Source: Eunapius fragilis
Taxonomy: Eukaryota > Porifera > Demospongiae > Spongillida > Spongillidae
NCBI GenBank assembly: GCA_963681505.1
Contig: OY811974.1
Location: 11,292,988 to 11,356,987, forward strand
Direction: 5' to 3'
Length of the DNA: 64,000 nt
Made by a program: the position numbers and the translations under genes. Below are positions 47,179 through 57,593 of this stretch, in pieces (within the stretch, counting starts at the first letter, position 1; every line of letters starts with the position of its first letter). The notes beneath the pieces are model-generated. The model was not told the origin of the DNA. It did not search any database and saw nothing but the letters and a program-made list of their open reading frames with translations.

Positions 47179-47991
47179 TCAATTGCATGTACATGCACAG
47201 CCACTATCTGATCTCGTAAATTGACGAGCGGGGGAAGGTGTTGAATTAATGTTACATGTACGTGACAATCTTGTCATGTGTGTTACAAGATATTTAATAG
47301 TCGTTTCACCTGCATACGTTACTGTTGCTCCCTTTTTTGTTAGCGTTACAATTTGATCCAACATCAATATTAATGCCCTTAGAGGGCTTACAGCAACTAC
47401 GATCGATGCACTTTTACCCCTTCGCCGGTCGAAAATACAATCAACTGTAGCGCAACGACTTCCTCGTCCCAGTAAGAAGTCTGACGAAAACATCCTGCAC
47501 TTTTACGAAGCATTCTATCACCAACCATTGTTCAGGAGAAGCACTTTCGTTCCCTAGTTCATGCACAGGGAAAAAATGCGTGGAATCATTTAGAAATCAC
47601 TGTGTGATCTACCACATAAATCATACGAAATCATACGCTTCGTGTGATTTTTGTGTGATTTTCGGAAAATCACACAAAAATCATACTCGAGCGTATGATT
47701 TATGTGGTAGATCACACAGGGATTTCTAAATGATTCCACGCATTTTTTCCCTGTGATGTCAATGGCTACTACCGAAATTATATTGTATTATCGAGCGCGC
47801 GCGCGACATTCACGGATGAATACTACCAAATTAATATGCTAATCACTGCGTGGCTACAATTTGATTGGGACGTTGAATTTCCAACTCTGTAACCGCCCAC
47901 TGGCCACGAGCAATGTCTCCAGACCCTCTTTCCGCGTAGCGGTGATGTAATCCATCCGCAGCCGAGGTAAGAGGGTCTGGGTACGAGACTA
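47179..47991. mobile_element. Degenerate relative of the RecQ-carrying transposon (right part)
   Basis: The right end (47885-47991) repeats the TIR of the element at 19297-20470: GGTCTGGGTACGAGACTA, with TGATGTAATCCATCC and TCTCCAGACCCT in order. On the minus strand 47493-47179 encodes a decayed RecQ fragment (SIVVAVSPLRALILMLDQIV, TKKGATVTYAGE). The left TIR was not found. A younger foldback element (47564-47755) is inserted between the two parts. Confidence 0.75.
47564..47755. mobile_element. 192-bp near-perfect palindromic MITE
   Basis: The arms CACAGGGAAAAAATGCGTGG and onward (about 65 bases) are perfectly complementary apart from one or two positions, ending CCCTGTG. An inner palindrome (GTGTGATTTTCGGAAAATCACAC) sits at the centre. 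Flanked by ATG on both sides, a possible 3-bp target duplication. Confidence 0.88.
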
Positions 47992-47999
47992 CCCAATAA

Positions 48000-48490
48000 A
48001 ACAGCCATTAACGCGTGGGCAGAAACATTCTACAGGACGGACACACCTACACACCATAGACACCATAGACAACATCAAGGGCTACCGTCACTTCCTAACA
48101 ATAATATAAAGGGATTAACCTCAAACCTATACAAATGTAACACAGCCAAGTTTAATAGTAGCAGAGTTCAGTATAACCACAAGCACGAACGCAATACAGA
48201 CAGCTCAATAAACAAAAATACGACAAATATATACACTGGGCCAAAAGTGGGATTTTGTGATGAATGGTTGATGTTAGAAAAGTGACATTTTAGCTAGATT
48301 TCCATCAGAATGAAATGTCACATTTTCATGCTGTATTGACGTATAGGATAGTTGACTATTTCATACAAATATCCTTCAGTGTAACATGTAGGTGGACGAT
48401 AGATGAAGTCAGTGTTGAACGTAGAAAATGTCACATATTATACATTATTTTATTGACTGAAATATCTTTGACTTGCACATCATTATGATT
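48000..48490. other. Intergenic, nothing recognised
   Basis: AT-rich; ACACCATAGACACCATAGAC is a small tandem repeat at 48051-48071. No exon recognised. Confidence 0.4.
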
Positions 48491-48500
48491 TGTCGTTATA

Positions 48501-48880
48501 GGAAGTTTCGTTAGAAACTTCCATATAGGATTTGACCCCGCCTATGAATCTCATTAAAAATACGCGATCCGTCTCTAACAAGACTCCCGACGATCGGATT
48601 GTTAAGCTTGTTATAGCAATCGAACTAGAAGTCAAAAATGAGCAGTTTCGTCTTTGTTTTATGTCACTGAACCACGCGGTTGTAGAGAACAAAAGGGTAC
48701 TGCCCGCCCTCGTACCCAGTCCCGGAACATGGTCTCCTCCTCCTCCTCCTCCTCCTCCTCCTCCTCCTCCTCCTCCTCCTCCTCCTCCTCCTCCTCCTCC
48801 TCCTCCTCCTCCTCCTCCTCCTCCTCCTCCTCCACCTCCTCCTCCTCCTGATCCGGATCCGGATCCGGATCCGGAATTTA
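48501..48880 (+). repeat. Hairpin-headed repeat family, copy 1
   Basis: Plus-strand order: hairpin GGAAGTTTC-GTTA-GAAACTTCC (48501-48522), ATATAGGATTTGACCCCG, CTCATTAAAAATACGCGA, AGAAGTCAAAA, GAGAACAAAA, CCCAGTCCC, then a (TCC)n run at 48734-48849 and (GGATCC)n to 48876. The ORF at 48532-48948 (long Pro run) is an artefact of the trinucleotide run. Confidence 0.8.
48734..48876. repeat. (TCC)n and (GGATCC)n microsatellites
   Basis: About 38 TCC units with one interruption, then GATCCGGATCCGGATCC units. Located at the same internal position where other members of this repeat family carry GTC or TTC runs. Confidence 0.95.
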
Positions 48881-48999
48881 AGTTTTGTGCAACTGGCGAT
48901 GACGTATGTATATATTCATTGTGTTGTGGTTTTGTGTATTCTACCTAACAGCCAAAAAAGGAACGTACTAAAATTATATGCATGCATAAAAACAATGAC

Positions 49000-49414
49000 C
49001 TGGACCTCTATTACAGAAAAAAAAAAGAGAAGCATTGATTTATCAGATAGCAAAGACTACAGCACGTGGCAGTCACACCTACATGGCTTTGACGTACAAA
49101 TAAGGTTTAAAAGGATCCGATGGTTTCCGCAACGAATCCCGGAGCACCCGAGTGTTCTTATAAGCAAAGATACAGCCAGAAACAAAGCTTGTCAAACAAT
49201 ATACGTCCGCCACAGACACATACCCGAAGCCTGTATGGAACCATGTGAATATAGACTTACTACAGGCAAACGGATGATCACATGGATAGATTTAACAAAC
49301 GTACATACAAATGATAAAAGCACACAAACAAAAAATTTAATAACTGTGAACACCACAAAATCAATGCTGAGCTTGACAGAAAAACTTATATGTTCTCTTC
49401 CTCCCAGCTTCTAG
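49000..49414 (+). CDS. Unidentified ORF, about 130 codons
   Basis: Open frame at about 49000-49414 with a mixed, non-repetitive amino-acid composition (YSTWQSHLHGFDVQIRFKRI, RWFPQRIPEHPSVLI, TIYVRHRHIPEACMEPCEY). The upstream part (from 48887) overlaps the microsatellite flank and is less convincing. No domain was recognised, and no splice sites or start context single out a start. It could be a remnant of a transposon protein or a real exon. Confidence 0.3.
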
Positions 49415-49550
49415 ACTATGATGAGGGTCAAAAAACAGATGACAAGACAGAACAGACTCCTTCCAAGAGTGGGGTGGACTCGGAGGGCTTCTCCTGTACG
49501 TTTGAAAAGGAGAACATGAGGATGGTCCAGCTGTTGGGCCATTTATGCAT

Positions 49551-49767
49551 TGGTGTAAAAATGAAGGAAACAAGGGTCTAATAAGATGGGAAAATGTATT
49601 ATAGTCCTATTTTTCGCACACAAACGTAATGTCCTACAAATGGGCGAAATATAGGACTATTAATGCATTTCCCCTTCTTATTAGACCCTTGTTTCCTTCC
49701 TTTTTACACCAATATTCCAATCCTTTATGCCACCAACTTTCTCATAGAGAATGTTTTTATTACTTAT
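49551..49767. mobile_element. ACAAGTAA-family foldback MITE, copy H (left end truncated)
   Basis: Starts at TGGTGTAAAAATGAAGGAAA inside the left arm and ends GAATGTTTTTATTACTTA. The arms are complementary (AAGGGTCTAATAAGA and TCTTATTAGACCCTT). Confidence 0.88.
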
Positions 49768-49769
49768 TA

Positions 49770-51128
49770 ATTAAAGAATGGTTCGGACTGCATGCATATA
49801 TGCGCGGTCGAGTAAACAGGGGCACCATAGTCAAAGCCCTGGCCACTACTCCACGTTACTCTGATTTCGGGTGTTATCGGAATCAGCATACGACGCGAAT
49901 AATAGTCTGCGTACGTGTGGTGCAGACCAGTTTCGGCTGATGTAGGTGCACTATGCAGAGCCGCATACGATATGCAAGCCTCTCGCCGTGTTTGCAGAGG
50001 GATTCCTTGCACTGGGAAGCCAAACGTCAGATGGAAATTATGATAGTACTGCCAATCTAGAATTTTTAATGTATGGCGGTGAAGCTTCGAGCTAGGTAGG
50101 AAGGAGGCTGGATTGTATAATACGTATATTATCCCCGACATCACTTCGAATTAGGTTCAAGAAGACCACCAGATGTGTAGTTGTGCATATTAACAGAATA
50201 CATTATCGTGCAGTCAATGACAGCAAGGAGGAAAACGATCTCCCAGCTGCAGATTCTGAATGGGAGCCCCAGCCTTTCGAATGCATTACTACCCGCAGAT
50301 TCACAAAGGGAAATCAAGACAATATTGGCAGAGCGTGCTCACAAAGAAACCGTAGACCAGTCATAAGGTACTAAGCTTGCATGTGCATGGTCAAGCTGTA
50401 AGCCGGGTGGGGCAAGTGCAATGTATAGTGATTATACACGCCCAGGATTGTTGCCTGCTTCATTTCACAGCGCCCTTCACAAATGGAGCCGTTGCAGACC
50501 AGTGACTTGCTATTGTACTATATTGTCCTTTGTGCCATTTTGTATGTAAGTCGTGTGTGTTTTTTGATTGCATACAATTGAGTTAATTGTGACAGCACAA
50601 CACATGTTAATTTCAGCTTGCAATGTACACGCATTGTAATTGTGTCTATACATTTTCACTCATATAGCAGCACCTCATTTGCCATAAAAATCAAATTTCT
50701 CTCTAAATCTCTGAAAGTCATTTTACGTGTAGCATTACATGCATGCGAATACACTATGAGATCAATCAAACCTTGGCGATGGCAAACTAAACGCCACTAC
50801 AGCAGCATTATGCGATCACATTGATAGCCATTACAGTTTTATATATAATAATGATCTTCATATTGGCTATTTCCTGCACTTCCCGCACCTGTGAAATTTT
50901 GGAGCTCTATTTTTGGAGCATTCTGTAGAATTGAAGGGTTGGCGATCGTTTCGTAAACTTCGCGGTCATCACCTTTTGGGGGATTGTGCAAAGAACTCCT
51001 GCATGAAATGGATACATGGAAATAAAACGACGAAGTTAGTGCAATAAAGAAAAAACTAACAATTCTCTATTAAGTACTCATCAATATCACGGCCATTATG
51101 TTAAAGCCTTCTCTATCACAAACACGTC
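49770..51128. other. Intergenic; one possible exon at 50193-50367
   Basis: 50193-50367 is flanked by TTAACAG and AAG|GTACTAAG and is open in the frame RAVNDSKEENDLPAADSEWE then PFECITTRRFTKGNQDNIG. No domain was recognised and no partner exons were found. The remainder shows nothing. Confidence 0.3.
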
Positions 51129-54100
51129 TTACTGTTGAACCGATCTTCTTGTTCTTCTTCGCCTTACAATGGCTATCGTCACAGCAATGATTGCTATGAG
51201 AATCAACATGCCACCACCACCTCCAATACCAGCATATAGGTAGGGTGGTATAGACTGGTAAGGGTTTGCAAGTGCAGCAATGTCTGTGTACCCAGGTACA
51301 TCCAAAAAAGAAATTGTCATTTGTTTGTTATCAATATTGAGCCAGCATGCGTAACTTACCATCGCAAGACCTGCCACCAGCATTCAGTACATAACCAGTG
51401 ACACAGGAGCATAGATAGCTTCCAATGCTATTTCTGCATAGCTGGCTGCAGTTTCCATTATTGGTACTGCATTCATTGATGTCTATGTCAACAACAAACG
51501 AATATTAATCACATAAATCAGAGGACTTCTATTTACCATCACAGGTCCTTCCATCAGCATTTAGCACATAGCCAATCGTACAAGAACACAGGTAGCTTCC
51601 AATTGCATTTGCGCATGTTTGAAGGCAATTTCCGTTGTTAGTAGCACATTCGTTGATATCTAAATTGAAGCTGGAGTGATAAGTACTTTTATTCCCATAT
51701 CCACTCACCATTACAAGTCCGTACGTTGGCACTGAGTGTGTAGCCACTAACACACGAACACATGTGGCTTCCAACAGTGTTAACGCACAATTGAGTACAG
51801 TTTCCATTATTAATAACACATTCATTGATATCTGTCGTAAACGAACTGCATGGAATCCTGATAATGAAAGTGAAACACAACTAACCAGCACATGTCCTGG
51901 CATCTGCATTCAGCACATAACCAGTGTTGCATGAGCACGTATAATTTCCAACTGCGTTGGTACAGGTTTGTGCACAGTTCCCGTTATTGGTAGCACATTC
52001 ATTGACATCTGTAAGAAAACAAAAGTTCTTTCATTATGAACTATTGTTCTGGTTCCATTCAGGCAATTTCTGATCAGCTACTATACTACCTATACGTTAG
52101 CGTTAATATAAAAACTTTGCTGCATTACGCTAACCTCCAGGGGCATCTAGTACATGTAGTGAACAATAAAGATTAAGAAATGCGCAATACTATTGCACTC
52201 AAATCACTAGCTTAATTAAACATGTCTGCACAATTTTTGAAGCAAACAGTCCGTTAATGTATCTACTCCTTTCATCCCAGTGTGGTTTGGGAAATACTGC
52301 ATATGCTACTATAAGTTAGTCAGGCATGGCCAGTTAAAGTTTAAAGGGGAATGGATTCGATGAAGAAATATTTACCTGGATTGCAGCTTAAATGTTTGTA
52401 GCCCGTATAAATCACTTTTCTCCAATTTGAGTCGAATTTCAGTGATACGGTGCACCCAGCCCTGTAACCACCAAAAACATTGTCCATGAACCAACACAGT
52501 CGACTAGCACAGTTTGGATAAGAGCTGTCGTCGCAGTTATTTAGATTAATAGAGGAAACATTTGCAAAACCAAAGCCGTAGCCAGGAATGAAGTACCAGT
52601 AAGCCCCCCCTTGATCGTAGGTAGCGATAGATTTAGACGATGTTCTTCTAAATATTGAGCTCGTTCCGTATGCTCCAACAGCAAAGGTGGCCGCAGAACT
52701 GGAAGTCTTGGCTCCAACAAAGTTAACCAATCCATTACACGCTGAAAAATCCGCTGACGTGGTACCGAAGGAGTAAGGCTTATCGTAGCATTTCACATAG
52801 CCGCTTGCCACAAGGCTGGCCTCGTCCTGACTGTAGAGGACTCCGCACGTTAGTATGGGTGCACTAAGAGCTGAAATAGAGACATTTGACATCATCCATG
52901 CAGACTTTGCAAATCATTGTCATGCATGCCGGTATGAGCAGCTGACTTTACTCCATATTCAGCATGTTTAATTAAAATAGAATTGCTAAATATAAATGCA
53001 AATTCTAGTATCGCATTATGCGCCTATCTTTGTTACGTTGTATATATGGCCCCCCCCCCCCCAACCATCCTCCCCCTGGGGCATTAGAGAGATTTATTAA
53101 CCTTTGTTCAGGCTTAATTAATAGCCCGTATTTCTAATGCTGTGTCCATTAATGGTATTCACGCGTCAAATCCCCACGGGGGAGGTCAATGATAGGCTCA
53201 TTACCCATCTAAACGGGCAAATACCTTTAAATTGACCTTCCGCCAAAACCGGGCTATGCCCAACAATAAAGGTTACTCGGGCTAATAATAGTGCATTTTA
53301 TGCATGGTCGGAGCTTCAAATTTTTTAAAGCAATTGAATAACTTTACCTAAGCATTGAACACTGGCGTCATTAGCATGAGTGCAGCTGGTCACACCGATA
53401 CCGGCGTTGGGACAACCCAACAGTGCGCTCTCGCAGCCAGAGCAACTCACGCGATCCAGCAATACGGCGCCAGTTCCTTGTCCGTAGTAGGAATTCGTGA
53501 GAGTGGTGCCACCTGTCCCATTTCCCCAGCTGTAATTCATTAAATTGCTATGGCGCAATCCTTACCTGACAATCCAATTTGCCGGCACACCACGCGTGCA
53601 TTAAAATCAGACCAAGCGTTATCGCACACAGTACCCCATGCATTGTTATTGCACATTTCAACTCTTCCGTAAAGGACTGATGTCGACGTTCCAGATGTCA
53701 GGCGTATCTTCCCCAAATCACACACTGGGTGGAAAAAGTAAAATGTTAACATGCACCAGGGTATAAAATAAATACTGAAAAGCCGCCACAAATATTTGAA
53801 TTCAAAAACCCCACCGTGATAGCTATTTGCTAACTCCCTAATGGAAAAAGTAAAAATTAACGAACATAAAAATTCAATTACGACAGGACGCCCAGACTGA
53901 GGACGCCTCTATAAAAATTTGAAGCGATTTGAACTTATTGATGTAGTGGTTTTGAACCCTATGGGGTATGGGATGACTAAGACACCAATTGGTATCTTCA
54001 TAGACTGGTGTGGTATGCTGCGCAGTATATGTCAATTTATGGAAGAATAATTTCATCACTATTCAAATTCCAATGCAAGCATAAACAAAGAATGTCAAAA

Positions 54101-54243
54101 GAAACTTAACCATCTACACAACCTGGCCAGCTTGATCTGGCAGGGATTGCGTGGGCATTTTGACTAGGCGGAGTATGCCAATATGCTAAAAGCTCCTGCT
54201 TCATGCACCATCACTTCCAGCGGCGGATCCAGGTTTTAGGGGT

Positions 54244-54274
<31 letters not shown>

Positions 54275-57200
54275 ATGATCGCGTATCGGGGAGCCCGGGA
54301 TATCGGAAGTCTCGCTAGAGACTTCCATATAGGTTTTGACCCCGACTATGAATTTAATTAAAATCCCGCGACCCTATCGTAGCGTCGCTCCCGACAATCG
54401 GATCGTCTAAATTGTTGTGGCAATCGATCTAGAAGTCAAAACTGAGTAGTTTCGTTTTTGTTTCACGTCGTAGAACCGCGTGGTTGTCGAGAACAAAAGA
54501 ATACTGCTGTACTCGTTCCCCTTCCAAAAATAATGGGCGGGTCGTCTTCTGCTTCTGCTTCTTCTGCTTCTTCTTGGGAATTCATAACTCGGGACAGGAA
54601 CACTTTTAAGCAATGAAAATTGCACCAATAGCTTTAGAAATTGCTGGGGGACTCGCCATAGTCGATGTTAGGCTTTGATACACAAAAGCCTAAAAGCCTA
54701 TATACGGTCTTATCAAGTGTAATTAAGCAAACATACCTAGAAAATTTTCACATTACGTATGGATTAAATCAGTTAAATGAAAGGGGGGAAACCTGTGATG
54801 CAACAGTGATTTGGGTGTTAAAAAAATTAAGGAAAACAAGTAAATAAAAACATTCTCTCTGAGAAAGTTGGTGGGATATAGGTTTTTCATACTGGTGTAA
54901 AAAGCAAGGAAACAAGTTTTATCAGAAGGGAAAATGTAATAGTCCTATATTTAGCACGAAACAGCATATGCCTTAGTCGAAGTGTGCAAAATATAGGACT
55001 ATTACATTTTCCCTTCTGATAAAACTTGTTTCCTTGCTTTTTACACCAGTATGCAAAACCTATATCCCACCAACTTTCTCAGAGAGAACGTTTTTATTTA
55101 CTTGTAGTACAGTAGTAGAGTTCATGCGTGCGGGTATCAATAGGCAGCAGCTATTATTATAAAATGCGGTCCGAAAAGTTATGAATTTATAAATGAAGGG
55201 GTGGGGGGGAGGGGGGCACGTGCCCCGAGTGCCCTACCCCCCCCCCCCCCCCCGGATCCGCCGCTGACTTCGCTGAAAGATGAGCCCACGCCAAGTCTCT
55301 TACATGCAGGTATGCTCAAAGGACTCGCGAACTTTTACTCCCCAGGAACCATACATTTGGATAGCCAGCAGAATGCATTCCCATCCCCTGCTCCTTACAT
55401 TTTGGGCCATTCTTTAATTAAACGGTTAAAAATTTTCTTTATGAGCTCACCACATGCAATGTACGTACCACGATAGAGGAGATGATGTGGCGCCGCAGGA
55501 GCCTTCCCATAGCCAAAAGATGGCGTTATAAAAGAGTATGGAGGTTAGCGAGTTTCAATGAAGAGTGTCTGGAGGGAGGGACGGGTGCAATTTGAGGTCG
55601 GATTCGGAGAGGGTGTGAAAAGTTGAAGGGTGTAGTGGGCCTTCGGCCCCCCCCCCCCCCCCCCCCCCCCCCCTACCCTGCCCTAATTTTTTCCTCTAAC
55701 AATCGCAGTCCTTCGGACTGCGATTGTTAGGACATGGACTCTTACTATCTATATAATCCTTACCAGAAACCACCTTACTATCTATATAATCCTTACACGA
55801 AACCACTGCATAAAACTACACAAACTGTTTTAATGCAAGTTAGCAATCAATGCTATTAAATTGCACTGCATGCACTGAGTGTTTGGGTTCCAACTCAGCA
55901 GGATACTAACTGTATGATGTAACTATTAACATTTTCATCGGATCGATCTGATGGATGTACTACGAAGCAATTCTGAATGGTTAATGCCACAAGCCAGAGT
56001 CTATAGAGGGTTCTCACCGTGACGTCACAGTCGCCATCTTGACAGAGCATACAATATAAAATATATATAAAACGGTAGCCATCTTGAAAGAGAACTACGG
56101 CAATGCGCGGGTTACCATGATCACGTACCATTTCTGAGAACCCTCTATAGCACGGCATTTTGAAAGACACGAACCTGATATAAGAAACAAGAGCAAGTGT
56201 AAAATAATCATAGGCAGGTTTCTGGCAAGGATTATTTGGACAGTTCTAACTATAACGCGCAGCGCAAGGAGTATATCCCACCTCAGATCGGTCGCCATTG
56301 TATACTGCAAAAATTGAGTACCTTATTCTCAATTTCTAGTGACATGCATCAATCAGTTTTAGCTGTGTGACATATAGAAGCTGAGGGAACATATTTGCAC
56401 GTATTTGTAAAGAAAATATAATTGTTTATCCTTATCAATATAATAATTATGATTAGGGAGACTTATCAACAAGCGGGTCCATGAAAATTGATTCGCCTAT
56501 TTTTTGTCGAACTCACTTTTTTGGAAAATTATTTGGAAGGGTTTTGATTGCCACAATACCAATTATATGATGGTTGGAGCTATATCTAGTCTTGTAACTA
56601 CTTCCGCTCAGAACCAGCGCCAGCGCCCGTACCCCCCCCCCCCCCCCCTCAAAGTCATTAACATGGGGAGGGGGGGGGGGGGGGGGGGGGGGGGGCGGCG
56701 GCGTGTTTACGGTATACGCTGGGGACCAATTCAACAAACCAAACGTTAAACCATTGTTACTAGTGATAAAACTAGTGCCACCAAAACAGTTTCAGCTCTC
56801 CGCGCGCGCGGGGGCCAAATTCCTTCCCCTATTCATTATTCATGTAGGTCCCAGACTTCCTGTATCCACCCCTGAGCTGGCCTTTGGCAGGACGATTCTT
56901 ATTTTTAATGCATCACATACCTCCAGTACAGCTGTATACTTCCGGTCCTTTATAGATAACTTTTCTCCAGATTCCGCTATAAATATACATAGTACATCCA
57001 GCCCTAAAACCACCTGGATAAGGACTATTGTCGATGTGCCAGCACAGACGACTTTCGCAGTCGGGACTTGATGTATCATCACAATAGTGAAGTATGACCG
57101 ACGGGCTATCGGCAAAGCCGAAGCTGTAACCTGGGTAATTGTACCAATAAGCTCCGCCATTGTCGTAGTAAGCCTCGGTATTTGATACGGACGACTGATT

Positions 57201-57515
57201 GAAGACACCCGGAGAGTACCCGAACGCTCCAACTGCAAAGTTCGTTGCGGATGAAGAGGTTTTGGCTCCGACGAAGACAACTTTTGTATCCTGGCACGCC
57301 ATCAAATGAGATTGGCTCGTGCCAGATGTGTACAGTTCGTCGTAGCATTTCACAAACCCGCTTGCGATGAGGCTTGCTTCGTCGTGATTGTATAAAACAC
57401 CACAAGGAAGTGCTATCAAAAAAAGACCATCGTTCACAACATGCATGAGGACATTTTATATTGAAACGATCACACATGCACACACATGCACACACACATG
57501 CACACACACACACGC

Positions 57516-57593
<78 letters not shown>

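Noticed and set aside
48532..48948. 138-residue ORF with a long poly-proline tract followed by DPDPDPDP
   Set aside because: The proline run is the translation of a (TCC)n microsatellite within a dispersed repeat; the flanks are not conserved in frame in other copies.
53530..53566. 36-bp intron between SRCR halves (GTAAGG to TTACAG)
   Set aside because: That acceptor breaks the reading frame. The next acceptor (GGGACAG, 53514-53513) gives a 53-bp intron and restores the SRCR frame exactly.
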